Position numbers and translations under genes: made by a program. The notes beneath the pieces were generated by a model. The model was not told where the DNA came from. It saw nothing but the letters and a program-made list of their open reading frames with translations, and searched no databases. From Prochlorococcus marinus XMU1404 (lineage in GTDB: Bacteria; Cyanobacteriota; Cyanobacteriia; PCC-6307; Cyanobiaceae), in NCBI RefSeq assembly GCF_017696175.1, contig NZ_JAAORE010000001.1, positions 310,001 to 374,000 of the forward strand: a stretch of DNA of 64,000 bases, given 5' to 3'. Of this stretch, positions 22,102 to 31,104 are shown one piece after another (within the stretch, counting starts at the first letter, position 1; the number at the start of each line of letters is the position of its first letter).

Positions 22102-22446
22102 TTAATTAAACCATCCTTTTTTATCAGAGGATAGTATTTTTTCTTTTTCAGCTTTTGTTTTATTACTTGCTTTTTTGAATGCCAAGTTTGCTTCTATAAC
22201 CGTAACTATTGATATGAAAAAAAGACCAGAAATTCCAATTATTTGTTCACTTTGAGAAGGTTCGGAATCTCCTTGTAAAAAAAAACCTAAAGCAAACCAT
22301 GCAGTACTAGCAGTAATGGTAAAAAAATAGGGTTTCCATCTTCTTTGATATAAGTAACCCGATCCTAAACCAGGAAGAAAATTTAAAAAAGATGCTACCC
22401 AGCCTTTTGAGGATGCAAGTATTTCGTCTCTTGAGGGATAAGACAT
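22102..22446 (-). CDS. Conserved membrane protein, 114 aa
   Basis: Contains NFLPGLGSGYLYQRRWKPYFF, a motif common in small TM2-type bacterial membrane proteins. Two further hydrophobic segments follow (TASTAWFALGFFL and ISGLFFISIVTVIEA), then a basic tail. Probably located in the inner or thylakoid membrane. No defined function. Confidence 0.7.
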   Translation of the reverse strand: MSYPSRDEILASSKGWVASFLNFLPGLGSGYLYQRRWKPYFFTITASTAWFALGFFLQGDSEPSQSEQIIGISGLFFISIVTVIEANLAFKKASNKTKAEKEKILSSDKKGWFN

Positions 22447-22451
22447 TTATG

Positions 22452-22556
22452 TTATGTATTTATTAAATGTGAATTTATATATGCAAAAGATATTACTGCA
22501 CAAATTACCCAACTAAAGGGTAGGAACATTCTTATTTTTTCTTTATTTTTATTCAT
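22452..22556 (-). CDS. Small single-span membrane protein, 34 aa
   Basis: The frame MNKNKEKIRMFLPFSWVICA continues VISFAYINSHLINT. A basic N-terminus and one helix are visible. It lies directly upstream of the preceding membrane-protein gene, ending six bases before its ATG, so the two may be co-transcribed. Confidence 0.4.
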   Translation of the reverse strand: MNKNKEKIRMFLPFSWVICAVISFAYINSHLINT

Positions 22557-22621
22557 TTTTTAATTATGGAAAATATTTTTAAAATCTGTGGATTTAATGG
22601 ATACTTTAAAACTAGAAGAAT

Positions 22622-22650
22622 TAAAAAAGACGGTTTAAAACCGTCTTTAA
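22622..22650 (-). terminator. Rho-independent terminator
   Basis: AAAGACGGTT / AACCGTCTTT is an inverted repeat with a three-base centre and A/T runs on both sides. It lies 26 bases after the stop of the minus-strand gene at 22676 and would terminate it. It could also work in the other direction. Confidence 0.75.
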
Positions 22651-22675
22651 AAAAAGTAATTTTTCTAAAAATAAA

Positions 22676-23050
22676 TTATTTATTTTTTGAGGTTGAGAGT
22701 ACTTTAAGTTCTTTCTGTACTTCTTTTTCTCTCTGTTCAAGATGTTTTAATTGGGCTTTAAAAGCATCTTCAAGTCTTACTTTTTGTGTTTTAATTTCAT
22801 CAAGTTCTTCTTGATGTTGGTTTTTCTTTAGCTCCTTCATTTCACTATCAGAAATAACATATACTGGGCGATATGAAGGTGTTTCAAAAAGAAGATCAAA
22901 CATTGAATACATAACTGACCTTTGTATTAGTACAAATTCAGTATCTAATAATTTTTTTAAATATGAAAGGATATAAACCGAAGATATTGATACGGCAAAT
23001 ACACCGAATTTCGGTTTACCTAACATAACCGCCCAGTATTTACCGATCAA
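22676..23050 (-). CDS. Hypothetical membrane-anchored coiled-coil protein
   Basis: The N-terminal third has a hydrophobic stretch (FGVFAVSISSVYILSYL). The C-terminal half is a long charged coiled coil (MKELKKNQHQEELDEIKTQK, LKHLEQREKEVQKELKVL). The longest frame starts at TTG (23050). An ATG at 23026 (MLGKPKFG) is a better start and would give 116 residues. Function unknown. Confidence 0.6.
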   Translation of the reverse strand: MIGKYWAVMLGKPKFGVFAVSISSVYILSYLKKLLDTEFVLIQRSVMYSMFDLLFETPSYRPVYVISDSEMKELKKNQHQEELDEIKTQKVRLEDAFKAQLKHLEQREKEVQKELKVLSTSKNK

Positions 23051-23116
23051 ATTTTAAGGTTTGTTTTAAAGTGTTAGAGAGATCATTCTAAAAATCAAAT
23101 TTAAAAAGAACTAAAA

Positions 23117-23554
23117 ATGGATTTAAAAATTACTAAAACATTAGTAATACCATCAAATGAAATTAAGTGGAGATTTTCCAGATCCTCGGGTCCTGGAGGT
23201 CAGAATGTAAATAAAATTGAAAGCAGAGTGGAGATTATTTTTAATTTAGAAGATTCAAAAGTCCTAAATGATTATCAGAAAGCAATTCTTAAGATTAATT
23301 TGAAAAACAAATTAGTGAAAAATAGTTTATGTTTAGCGGTTCAAGAACATAGAAATCAATTACTAAATAGGCAGCTAGCCTTAATGAAATTTAGTTCAAT
23401 CATAAAAGATGGTTTAAATAAATCATTTAAATTTAGAAAATCTACAAAACCTACTAAAGCATCGCAAAAGAAAAGAATTAAGTTTAAGAAAAAACGTGGC
23501 GAATTGAAAAAATGTAGACAAAAGGAAAAAATATATCAAGTATTAGAAAAATAA
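23117..23554 (+). CDS. arfB: Alternative ribosome-rescue factor, peptide-chain-release-factor family (ArfB type)
   Basis: The peptidyl-tRNA hydrolysis motif GGQ is at residues 27-29 within SSGPGGQNVNK. There is no codon-recognition domain. The C-terminus is a long Lys/Arg tail (KFRKSTKPTKASQKKRIKFKKKRGE) that in ArfB enters the empty mRNA channel. At 145 residues it matches ArfB/YaeJ. It hydrolyses peptidyl-tRNA on stalled non-stop ribosomes. Confidence 0.92.
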   Translation: MDLKITKTLVIPSNEIKWRFSRSSGPGGQNVNKIESRVEIIFNLEDSKVLNDYQKAILKINLKNKLVKNSLCLAVQEHRNQLLNRQLALMKFSSIIKDGLNKSFKFRKSTKPTKASQKKRIKFKKKRGELKKCRQKEKIYQVLEK

Positions 23555-23617
23555 ATAAATATTTCCCTTGCAAATTGAAATGAAAGCATATGATTAATTT
23601 AATTTCATTTTGGTTTA

Positions 23618-23866
23618 TTGAATTCAAATAAAGATTTTTGGTTAATTGACTCCAATTTTGTGGGGGTGATGCGTTTTTATAAAGATAAAGAGTATTCTGA
23701 TAAATCTATCGTTTATATGTTTATTGAAGAAGGGATTATTATGGGAATTCATGGGGAAAATCCTCCATTAATGAAAACTAGAAAAAAAATTGTTATTGAA
23801 GAAGCAAGATTATTATGGCAAAAATTGTTAAATGAAGGTTGGCAAAAAACTAGTAAAAAATGGTGA
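23618..23866 (+). CDS. DUF1651 protein
   Basis: TTG start. FWLIDSNFVGVMRFYKDK, VYMFIEEGIIMG, NPPLMKTRKKIVIEEARLLW and LLNEGWQ follow the DUF1651 pattern found almost only in marine picocyanobacteria. A divergent paralogue lies at 33634. Soluble, with no known function. Confidence 0.75.
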   Translation: MNSNKDFWLIDSNFVGVMRFYKDKEYSDKSIVYMFIEEGIIMGIHGENPPLMKTRKKIVIEEARLLWQKLLNEGWQKTSKKW

Positions 23867-23913
23867 AGAAATTCAAAACTAAATTTTTTTAATTTCAGAA
23901 AATAAATGAATAT

Positions 23914-24102
23914 TTAGGCTATAGCCTGGAAATTTTTTTTATGTTGTAAAAATTTCTTATTTTTGATGTCATATTCATATCTTCTCAACATCATTAAATA
24001 GTTTGTAACTCCAAAGAGTACTAAAAAGACAATAAATCTTATTCCTGCCTCAAAGTTTATATGATTATTAAGCTTTATTTTAGTCTGACAATTATTAATC
24101 AA
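23914..24102 (-). CDS. Small membrane protein, 62 aa
   Basis: One transmembrane segment (GIRFIVFLVLFGVTNYLMML) is followed by a basic C-terminal region (RRYEYDIKNKKFLQHKKN). The N-terminus before the helix is polar. No family recognised. Confidence 0.45.
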   Translation of the reverse strand: MINNCQTKIKLNNHINFEAGIRFIVFLVLFGVTNYLMMLRRYEYDIKNKKFLQHKKNFQAIA

Positions 24103-24126
24103 AAATCAATCAGTATTTATATTTAA

Positions 24127-24984
24127 TTAAGAAGGTCTAGAAAAAATATTTTTTGATTTTATGGCATAAAAAATACATAATAATAGTAATATTAAAATCG
24201 CAGTAAAGCTGCCTATTGGGTTTGGGATATTTTGTGTAAAAGGCCCTGCTAAAAAAGAAGGTGTATTTTCTTTAAATTCTATTAATCCGTTGTTTATAAA
24301 GAACCAAATACCCACAAGTCCTCCATGAATTCCTATGCAATTCCACAAAGAACCTTTATCTCTGATTCTTACAAAAGATAGAAATATCCCAAGTAAAATA
24401 AATCCTAAACGCAATCCAATTATGTTCCAAAAGATCTCAGTGGATATATTATGAACGAAGCTAAAAACTATAGCTTGTAAAGCGATTGATATTTTTATAC
24501 TATATTCAAATTTTAATTCTTCTAGTAACCAGCCCCTAAAAATTATTTCCTCTGCGAATCCAACCCCTAATCCAAGTGCAATAGAATTTAACAATATGAT
24601 AGGCGAGAATTCACCTGTCCAAGAAATATAGTTTTTTTGCAATAGTGGAAATAGAATTAGAATTATTAAAACTAAAGCAAATAAAATACCTTGAGAAAAA
24701 TTGACAAAGTTTTTTAAGAATTTGTGTTTAGTTATCCCAATAAGTACCCATGCACTTTTTATATTCCATCTGATATAAAACCAATTTGAGAGTAAAAAGA
24801 TAAAAAGTAAGAAAGCTATAATAGTACCAATTAATGATAATTGTTCTTCTTTAAAATTAAACAATAATAATGGCTGAGATAAAGCCCAGCCAATGCCGTA
24901 AAGAATTGGAATAAAAAATAAAGTGGATAAGAATCTTGGCCTTAAAAGAAAAAAACTTTTAATTAATATCATTATATTTTTCAT
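24127..24984 (-). CDS. CPBP-family intramembrane metalloprotease
   Basis: This 285-residue polytopic protein has EEIIFRGWL (E145, E146, R150), then FSFVH (H178), and a third GIHGGL motif, the catalytic glutamate/histidine set of CAAX-protease/bacteriocin-processing (Abi/CPBP) enzymes. About seven to eight membrane segments are visible. The substrate is unknown in cyanobacteria. It starts 13 bases after the small gene at 24998 on the same strand. Confidence 0.9.
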   Translation of the reverse strand: MKNIMILIKSFFLLRPRFLSTLFFIPILYGIGWALSQPLLLFNFKEEQLSLIGTIIAFLLFIFLLSNWFYIRWNIKSAWVLIGITKHKFLKNFVNFSQGILFALVLIILILFPLLQKNYISWTGEFSPIILLNSIALGLGVGFAEEIIFRGWLLEELKFEYSIKISIALQAIVFSFVHNISTEIFWNIIGLRLGFILLGIFLSFVRIRDKGSLWNCIGIHGGLVGIWFFINNGLIEFKENTPSFLAGPFTQNIPNPIGSFTAILILLLLCIFYAIKSKNIFSRPS

Positions 24985-24997
24985 TTTAGTTTTAATA

Positions 24998-25198
24998 TTA
25001 ATTACCCCACCCTTTGCCTTTTATTATGCTAAATAATTGTTCAAAAACATTCAGCTTTTTCTTTTTAGTAAAATTTATTTTTTTTGAAAGATGAGATAAA
25101 TCTTTATAAAATTGGCGAGTTATTTTATCTTCTTTATCACTAGGCCATAGTAATTCTGAGCCCTCTTCATATTCTTCTTTATATCTTTTTTTATTCAA
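24998..25198 (-). CDS. Hypothetical protein, 66 aa
   Basis: A very charged soluble protein: MNKKRYKEEYEEGSELLWPS, DKITRQFYKDLSHLSKKINF, ending FSIIKGKGWGN. It is immediately upstream of the CPBP protease gene in the same direction, so co-transcription is likely. Confidence 0.55.
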   Translation of the reverse strand: MNKKRYKEEYEEGSELLWPSDKEDKITRQFYKDLSHLSKKINFTKKKKLNVFEQLFSIIKGKGWGN

Positions 25199-25288
25199 AT
25201 TTTTATTTATATCGTAATAATTTAAATTTTACTTATTGCAAATGCCTAAAAGTGATGTTTATTAAATTTGTGTATTTATTTTAAATTT

Positions 25289-25378
25289 ATGCTTATTAAT
25301 CTTTCAACTTTAATTTTTACATTATTATCTCCATTTCTTATTTTTGCAGTAATAGTATCTGTTTTCTTATTTCATTAG
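25289..25378 (+). CDS. Small single-span membrane protein, 29 aa
   Basis: ATG at 25289 opens MLINLSTLIFTLLSPFLIFA and ends VIVSVFLFH. It is almost wholly hydrophobic. It could be a tiny subunit of a membrane complex. Unassigned. Confidence 0.35.
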   Translation: MLINLSTLIFTLLSPFLIFAVIVSVFLFH

Positions 25379-25406
25379 GAAGTATTTATCAAAAAATTTA
25401 ACTAAT

Positions 25407-25502
25407 TTAAGGATGTATTATGCCTGCTTTTTCTAATGCAAATGATAAAACTGCAACTGCCGCCATTAGAGTTAAGATCTTGTTCTTTTTAATGAAATCC
25501 AT
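25407..25502 (-). CDS. Small membrane protein, 31 aa
   Basis: The frame opens MDFIKKNKILTLMAAVAVLS and ends FALEKAGIIHP. A basic start is followed by one hydrophobic helix. Unassigned; convergent with the 29-aa peptide at 25289. Confidence 0.4.
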   Translation of the reverse strand: MDFIKKNKILTLMAAVAVLSFALEKAGIIHP

Positions 25503-25576
25503 AATGCATATCAATAATCTATTTATAAAATTCTTATATAAGATAATAAGTAATTAAAAATATTATAGCAATTCAG

Positions 25577-25717
25577 ATGGAAGCCATATATTTAGGAGAT
25601 TTATTTCCCTCAGTAGTATCTTATAAAAAGGTTATTGAAAAATATGATAAAGGTATAAAAGAAGGTGAATTTTATGAAGAACCTCTTGGAGGAGATTTTA
25701 ATTACCCTTATTGCTAA
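25577..25717 (+). CDS. Hypothetical protein, 46 aa
   Basis: The frame MEAIYLGDLFPSVVSYKKVI continues to EEPLGGDFNYPYC. It is soluble and acidic. The stop at 25715-25717 is two bases before the ATG of the next gene, so translational coupling is likely. Confidence 0.5.
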   Translation: MEAIYLGDLFPSVVSYKKVIEKYDKGIKEGEFYEEPLGGDFNYPYC

Positions 25718-25719
25718 AT

Positions 25720-25902
25720 ATGCTTACTACAAAAATAACTTTTGCTTTAGCAGATTGGATTAGAGAGTGGCGAAAGTGCCAGGATAAGAATCCTTCTCTT
25801 GATGAATGTGTTAAGTTTGTTCAGTGGAAATTGGGAGATTATAAACTTTTTGATAGTGATAAAAGAGTAATAGAATCTATCTTGCTTTATGAATCAGAAT
25901 AA
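25720..25902 (+). CDS. Hypothetical protein, 60 aa
   Basis: ATG at 25720 opens MLTTKITFALADWIREWRKC and continues NPSLDECVKFVQWKLGDY. It is helical and soluble. A TTG at 25711, overlapping the stop of the preceding 46-aa ORF, would add three residues. Coupled to the preceding gene. No function known. Confidence 0.5.
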   Translation: MLTTKITFALADWIREWRKCQDKNPSLDECVKFVQWKLGDYKLFDSDKRVIESILLYESE

Positions 25903-25984
25903 GGAGAAATTATAGACTTTAATTTTTATATTTTTCTATAAAAAACAAAACGTCATTAAAATTCTCTTACAGATTAAGAAAAAA

Positions 25985-26335
25985 GTAAATCAGCATATTT
26001 ACGGATTTACTGAAAATATAAAAAGGAGTAATTTATAAATGTTGAATTCGGAGGCAATCTAAATGATTGATAGTCCGCCTGAAATTTAGTAAATTCCAAA
26101 ATATAGGAAGCGTATTCCTGAGAATGGGATTATTCGAAAATTAAAGTTCAATCAATTAGTCTGATAAGACTTCGCTTTATAATTACTAGCGACAATAGGG
26201 ACTGAAATTATCGAGAGAAATCCCCTAATTCACGTATTCTAGGTTTATGAGTAAATAGACTAAAAATATGTAACTTTAATCCTGTAAGAAGGAAATGAGA
26301 TATTAAAAAGGACTGCTCAAACAGTCCTTTTTTAT
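25985..26335 (+). ncRNA. Candidate structured non-coding RNA ending in a terminator
   Basis: The 500-base stretch 25903-26407 has no convincing gene but several hairpins: GTAAATC/GATTTAC (about 25985-26010), CAATC-TAAAT-GATTG (about 26056-26070) and a terminal stem with T-run at 26306-26335. The 13-mer ATGATTGATAGTC recurs in a leader at 32958. I could not match it to RNase P RNA, tmRNA or 6S RNA. The 5' end and extent are guesses. Confidence 0.35.
26306..26335 (+). terminator. Rho-independent terminator
   Basis: AAAAGGACTG / CAGTCCTTTT with loop CTCAAA, followed by TTTATTTTT. It closes the gene-free stretch upstream of the proline iminopeptidase gene. Confidence 0.8.
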
Positions 26336-26407
26336 TTTTGGAAATTATTCCAAAACTATACTTATTTTTGGATAAAATAGATAAAAAGTGATTAAAAATA
26401 TTTCAAA

Positions 26408-27358
26408 ATGAAAAATCAAGTCTTGTTTCCTAAAATTGAAGTGCGGGAAAAGGGTTTTTTACAAGTTAGTGAAATTCACACTATATATTGGGAAAGATCT
26501 GGTAATCCAAATGGCAAAAAAATACTTGTTATTCATGGAGGTCCAGGAGGAGGAAGTCAACCAAGATATAGAAGATACTTTGATCCAGATAAATTCGATA
26601 TTATTCAATTTGACCAGAGAGGCTGCGGTTATTCAACTCCTTTCTCCGAATTAAATGAAAATACGACTAATCATTTAGTTGATGATATTGAGAAATTAAG
26701 GATGCTATTAAAAATAGATAGTTGGCATTTGTTTGGTGGATCTTGGGGTTCAACACTTTCACTTATATATGCAATTAAAAATCCCTCAAGAGTTATGAGC
26801 TTAACTTTGCGAGGAATATTTTTATGTAGAAAGTTTGAATTATTATGGTTCTATCAATATGGTGCAAGTGAGATATTCCCTGATGAATTTGAAGAATATA
26901 TTTCTGTAATACCAAAAGAAGAAAGAAATGATTTGATAAGTTCTTTTTATAAATATCTAACATCTTCAGATGCCAATCTTAGATCAAAAGCAGCAGCAGC
27001 TTGGACAAAATGGGAACTCTCAACTAGTCATTTAATAAATAAAAAATTCGATTTTGATAAGTCCAAAGTTAATTCTTTTTCAGATGCCTTTGCAAGGATA
27101 GAATGTCATTATTTTATTAATAATATTTTCTTAGAAGATGATTTTATTTTGAAATATATAAAAACAATAGAATCGATTCCAACAAAAATAATTCAAGGTA
27201 GGTATGACGTTGTATGTCCTGTTAGGAGTGCGTGGGATCTGAATAAGAAATTAAAGAATTCTGAATTAATTATTGTTAATGATGCTGGTCATTCTATGAG
27301 TGAAAAAGGTATCAGTATCGAATTAATAAAAGCTGTAAAAGGAATTCAAAATCTTTAA
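26408..27358 (+). CDS. pip: Proline iminopeptidase
   Basis: This 316-residue alpha/beta hydrolase has HGGPGGGSQPRYRRYFDP (oxyanion region), FDQRGCGYS and the nucleophile elbow GGSWGSTLSL with Ser112. The Asp of QGRYDVVCP and the His of NDAGHSMSE complete the triad. These are the S33 peptidase signatures. It releases N-terminal proline from peptides in the cytoplasm. Transcribed alone after the terminator at 26306. Confidence 0.94.
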   Translation: MKNQVLFPKIEVREKGFLQVSEIHTIYWERSGNPNGKKILVIHGGPGGGSQPRYRRYFDPDKFDIIQFDQRGCGYSTPFSELNENTTNHLVDDIEKLRMLLKIDSWHLFGGSWGSTLSLIYAIKNPSRVMSLTLRGIFLCRKFELLWFYQYGASEIFPDEFEEYISVIPKEERNDLISSFYKYLTSSDANLRSKAAAAWTKWELSTSHLINKKFDFDKSKVNSFSDAFARIECHYFINNIFLEDDFILKYIKTIESIPTKIIQGRYDVVCPVRSAWDLNKKLKNSELIIVNDAGHSMSEKGISIELIKAVKGIQNL

Positions 27359-27381
27359 AAGAGAGAATATTCCTTTAACAA

Positions 27382-27555
27382 TTAAAGGCCATTATCTTCA
27401 ATATTTTGTGCAATACTCCTAAGAAGTTCGACGATATCAGAATCTTCGCATTGCGTATCTTCTTTAAGCAAAATGCACTCGTCTCTAATACTTACATTAG
27501 TACTCCACCATATACCTGAACTATTGGTATCGTCCCATTCAAATCTTTCAGACAT
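27382..27555 (-). CDS. Hypothetical acidic protein, 57 aa
   Basis: ATG at 27555 opens MSERFEWDDTNSSGIWWSTN and continues with LLKEDTQCEDSDIVELLRSI. It is acidic and soluble with two Cys. The constrained Trp-rich N-terminus suggests a real gene. No family recognised. Confidence 0.5.
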   Translation of the reverse strand: MSERFEWDDTNSSGIWWSTNVSIRDECILLKEDTQCEDSDIVELLRSIAQNIEDNGL

Positions 27556-27682
27556 AATTAATAAATCCTAATAAATACATTAAAGCTTGCATTACTTCAT
27601 CGTGGATTTATATATTGAATTACAAAATTTTAAAAACCTTACAAAGCACTAAAAGTAATCTGGGTATTTCTGATAATAAAAT

Positions 27683-29179
27683 TTAGATATCTAATTTCAG
27701 TTCGTATTGTATTTCCTTTTTCTTAAAAACAATTTTTTTATTATTTATATTTTTTCTATGCCTTTTCCTAGAGCCATGTTTTAAATAAATTTCTTTTGAG
27801 ATATCCCAATATCCTTCCTTTTTAGTGATTTCCTGAATTTTTTTCTTTGCAGTTTTAGTGCTATTTCGGATATCAATTATTGGTCTTATGTAGTTAATTT
27901 GTTCATATTCTTCTTTATTAAATCTAGATAATAGCCATGGTTCATGAATGAAATTATGTGAAATATCCTTTAATTCTGGTATCCATTTTTTTATAAATTT
28001 TCCTTGAGGATCATGATCTTTTCCCTGCTTAATGGGATTATAAATTCTATTGGTATTTATAGATGTAGTCCCAGATTGCATTTGGCATTGATTCCAATGT
28101 ATTCCAGGCTCATAATCTATAAATTTTTTTGCTAATTCTGAACCTGAATCTTGCCATGGTAACCATAAATTATAGCTAGCAAAAGACATTAACATAGCTC
28201 GCATCCTGAAGTTAATCCATCCATTGAAATTTAATGAGCGCATACATGCATCTATAAAAGGAAAGCCTGTATTACCTAAACTCCATAAATAGAGTAATTC
28301 ATTATTTTTTTCTCTAATATTTTTAAAAAAAGGATGGTATTCCCTAAACTCTAGTTCTGGTTCACTTTCAAGTTTCTGAATAAAATGACAATGCCAAGTT
28401 AATCTACTTTTTAACATCCTGGAATTATTGTTTTTTGATATATTTGCCTGATTAAAAATTTCTTTCAATGAAATGCATCCCCAACAAATATATGGGGATA
28501 GTCTTGAACAACTATCAAATGATTTTTCTGGGCTAGAAATATCTTTTGAATAAGAATCTAATTTATTACTAAAGAAGTATTGCATTCTCTCTAAACCTTT
28601 CTTTCTTCCACCTTGCATTCTTCCTGGACAAGTTTCTCTTTTAAAGGTAAAAATTCCGTCTGAGGGTATTTCTCCAATATCAAAGTTAATAGTAGTAATT
28701 TTTAATGGAGCTTTAAGTAAGTTTTTTTCGGAATTTTTTAGCCAATTTTTAGACCAATTATTCCTATCTAAATTTCCTCTAAAAACTGAAAATTGTAGAA
28801 ATTCCTTCCAAATAATATTTTTGCTTAAAGCCCATTCTCTTACTTTTTGATCTCTTTTATAAGTAAGCCAATCTCCGGTTTCTTGATGGCTATATATGCC
28901 CTTGATTTTAAATTTTAAACTAATTTCATCAAAAATATTAGTAACATTTCCAGTCCTAACAATTAATGGTTGTCCAATCTCAGCAAGTTCATTTCTTAAA
29001 TCTATTAGACTTTCTTTGCAAAATTGCCATTGTCTATATGAATGAGTATTTTGGGTCCAAATATCTAACTCAATAATATAAATAGGTAAAATATCATTAT
29101 CTTTTATAGCCTCACAAAGAGCTTCGTTGTCAAAAATTCTTAAATCTTTCTTAAACCATAAGATATTTATTTCTTTCAT
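27683..29179 (-). CDS. Cryptochrome/DNA photolyase family protein
   Basis: At 498 residues the N-terminus INILWFKKDLRIFDNEAL is the antenna-domain start of the photolyase family. The FAD domain has RMRAMLMSFASYNLWLPWQ, YEPGIHWNQCQMQSG and RIYNPIKQGKDHDPQGKFIKKW, which are typical. It either repairs cyclobutane pyrimidine dimers with blue light or acts as a photoreceptor; sequence alone does not tell which. Divergent from the tenA-thiD pair. Confidence 0.92.
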   Translation of the reverse strand: MKEINILWFKKDLRIFDNEALCEAIKDNDILPIYIIELDIWTQNTHSYRQWQFCKESLIDLRNELAEIGQPLIVRTGNVTNIFDEISLKFKIKGIYSHQETGDWLTYKRDQKVREWALSKNIIWKEFLQFSVFRGNLDRNNWSKNWLKNSEKNLLKAPLKITTINFDIGEIPSDGIFTFKRETCPGRMQGGRKKGLERMQYFFSNKLDSYSKDISSPEKSFDSCSRLSPYICWGCISLKEIFNQANISKNNNSRMLKSRLTWHCHFIQKLESEPELEFREYHPFFKNIREKNNELLYLWSLGNTGFPFIDACMRSLNFNGWINFRMRAMLMSFASYNLWLPWQDSGSELAKKFIDYEPGIHWNQCQMQSGTTSINTNRIYNPIKQGKDHDPQGKFIKKWIPELKDISHNFIHEPWLLSRFNKEEYEQINYIRPIIDIRNSTKTAKKKIQEITKKEGYWDISKEIYLKHGSRKRHRKNINNKKIVFKKKEIQYELKLDI

Positions 29180-29263
29180 AATTTTTTGTTTTAATCCTAG
29201 AAAAATAAGATTAAGTTTGTAGGTATAAAATATAAAAATTTTAGAATAACTAAAAAAACAAAA

Positions 29264-29887
29264 ATGAAAATAACAAAAAAACTTTGGGAGGATAATTATG
29301 AAATTGCTTTACTAAGTTTAAATACAAAATTTGTTCAAGGTTTAAAGAATGGAATTCTACCTAAAAATATATTTCAAGAATATTTAGCTCAAGATTATTT
29401 CTTTTTAGAGACTTTTGCTAAGGCATATGGTCTTGCCGTTTCTAAATCAAAAGATAAGTACTCTATAAGGAAGTTGAGTGAACTGTTAATGGGCGTTTCA
29501 GAGGAGTTAATACTACATGAAACTTATGCAAAAGAATGGGATATTGATTTGTCTAACAACTATATAAAAAAAGCTACTAAAAATTATACAGATTTCCTTG
29601 ATGATACTTCCAAAAGACTTAGCTCTGTTGAAATAATGTTTGCGATGACGCCATGTATGCGACTTTATTCTTGGATAGGTAAAAGTTTGTACAAGCAGGA
29701 TTTTGACATTAAATATAAAGAATGGATAATTACTTACTCTGATGAGAGCTTTGAAAAGCTAGCAAATTCACTTGAAAATCTTATTGAGACTAATAAAGAA
29801 ACATATGATATTGATCAGGCCAAATATTTATACAGGAGAGCTATGGAATTGGAGTTAGATTTTTTTAATGCATATTCAGATTTCTAA
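29264..29887 (+). CDS. tenA: TenA-family thiaminase II-like protein
   Basis: This 207-residue all-helical protein has the TenA hallmarks QEYLAQDYFFLETFAKAYGLA, MFAMTPCMRLYSWIG with a candidate catalytic Cys131, and a C-terminal RRAMELELDFFNAY with a conserved Glu. It salvages the pyrimidine moiety (HMP) from degraded thiamine. The next gene, thiD, phosphorylates HMP, so the pair forms a thiamine pyrimidine salvage unit. Confidence 0.88.
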   Translation: MKITKKLWEDNYEIALLSLNTKFVQGLKNGILPKNIFQEYLAQDYFFLETFAKAYGLAVSKSKDKYSIRKLSELLMGVSEELILHETYAKEWDIDLSNNYIKKATKNYTDFLDDTSKRLSSVEIMFAMTPCMRLYSWIGKSLYKQDFDIKYKEWIITYSDESFEKLANSLENLIETNKETYDIDQAKYLYRRAMELELDFFNAYSDF

Positions 29888-29938
29888 TTTAAATTTAGAA
29901 TATTTTTATGATATTTAAAAATCCTAGTTTGTTAAACT

Positions 29939-30718
29939 ATGTATTCTAAAATTGCACTTTCAATAGGAGGCAGTGACTCCGGGGGTGGAGCAGGTATACA
30001 GGCTGACTTGAGAACTTTTATGGCCCTTAAAGTACATGGCTGTTCTGTCATTACATGTATTACTGCACAAAATAGTAAGGAGGTGACATGTGTTGAACCA
30101 GTAGATAAGAATACTTTATTAAGTCAGTTCGATACTTTATTTGCTGATTTTGGTATTGATACCTTAAAAACTGGAATGTTGTTAAATGAAAAGATAATTA
30201 ATGATACTGCTTCAAAATTAAATACATATAAAATAACCAAAATTATTGACCCAGTAATGGTTTCAAGAACTGGTTCTAAATTACTGGAAGATTCTGCAAT
30301 TAATGCTTATAAAAAACTCTTATTACCAATTGCGGATTTGGTAACTCCAAATATTTATGAAGCAAATCTACTTTCTGGTTTAGAAATAAGGAGTAAAGAA
30401 GATATTGAAAATTCTGCAAGAAATATTATTGGTCTTGGAGCAAAAGCCGTACTTATAAAAGGTGGCGGTTTGAAAGATATGAAAGGGAAGGATTTTTTTC
30501 TTGACTTAAATGGTAGAAAAGAGTGGCTCTTTAATAATTTTATAAATACAAAAAATACCCACGGTAGCGGCTGTACTTTGAGTGCTGCTATTTGTGGTTA
30601 TAAGGCTTTAGGTTTTGGTCTACTTGATTCCATAGAAAAAGCGAAATTATTTGTTGAGAAATCTTTAGAAAATTCTTATAAAATAGGATCTGGCCCTGGT
30701 CCCTTAGGCCATCATTAA
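29939..30718 (+). CDS. thiD: Hydroxymethylpyrimidine/phosphomethylpyrimidine kinase
   Basis: At 259 residues it has [21 protein letters not shown] (substrate loop), [35 protein letters not shown] and the anion-hole/catalytic motif [13 protein letters not shown]. The enzyme phosphorylates HMP and HMP-P to HMP-PP for thiamine synthesis. It lies 51 bases after tenA in the same direction. Confidence 0.96.
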   Translation: MYSKIALSIGGSDSGGGAGIQADLRTFMALKVHGCSVITCITAQNSKEVTCVEPVDKNTLLSQFDTLFADFGIDTLKTGMLLNEKIINDTASKLNTYKITKIIDPVMVSRTGSKLLEDSAINAYKKLLLPIADLVTPNIYEANLLSGLEIRSKEDIENSARNIIGLGAKAVLIKGGGLKDMKGKDFFLDLNGRKEWLFNNFINTKNTHGSGCTLSAAICGYKALGFGLLDSIEKAKLFVEKSLENSYKIGSGPGPLGHH

Positions 30719-30736
30719 TTATTTATAGAAGTGGAG

Positions 30737-30922
30737 CTAAAACCACCATTTTCTGTAGGGCTTTTTTAAAAATAAGATTTCTTCTGTCTCCCATCCTCCC
30801 TCCAACCACTCAAGATGCTCAAGCAATAAAGACTCACTTTCCCTTTTGCTTAATTGCCCAATTCTATTAGCAATACCATCCAACCTTACTTTCATCAATT
30901 CCTCAATCTTGATGTTATTCAT
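30737..30922 (-). CDS. Hypothetical protein, 61 aa
   Basis: A soluble helical protein: MKVRLDGIANRIGQLSKRES, LLLEHLEWLEGGWETEEIL, with an aromatic-basic end PYRKWWF. It is convergent with thiD (18 bases between stops). Not recognised. Confidence 0.5.
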   Translation of the reverse strand: MNNIKIEELMKVRLDGIANRIGQLSKRESESLLLEHLEWLEGGWETEEILFLKKPYRKWWF

Positions 30923-31104
30923 AGGTTAAATAATAAATTTGTTCTACTCTTACTTGTATACATTTTCTTGTCAACGATTTAATTTTATTTGTTTACTAGT
31001 AGTTCTTAAATATGTATTAAATACAACTTTTTGAAATAGATAGTAATTAAGACTTATTCACATAGATTTAATTAAAGATTAATTTATAAAAAAATACTTT
31101 AACC

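Noticed and set aside
22566-22814. 82-codon plus-strand ORF over the terminator at 22622
   Set aside because: It runs through the hairpin and antisense to the coiled-coil gene; looks like a shadow.
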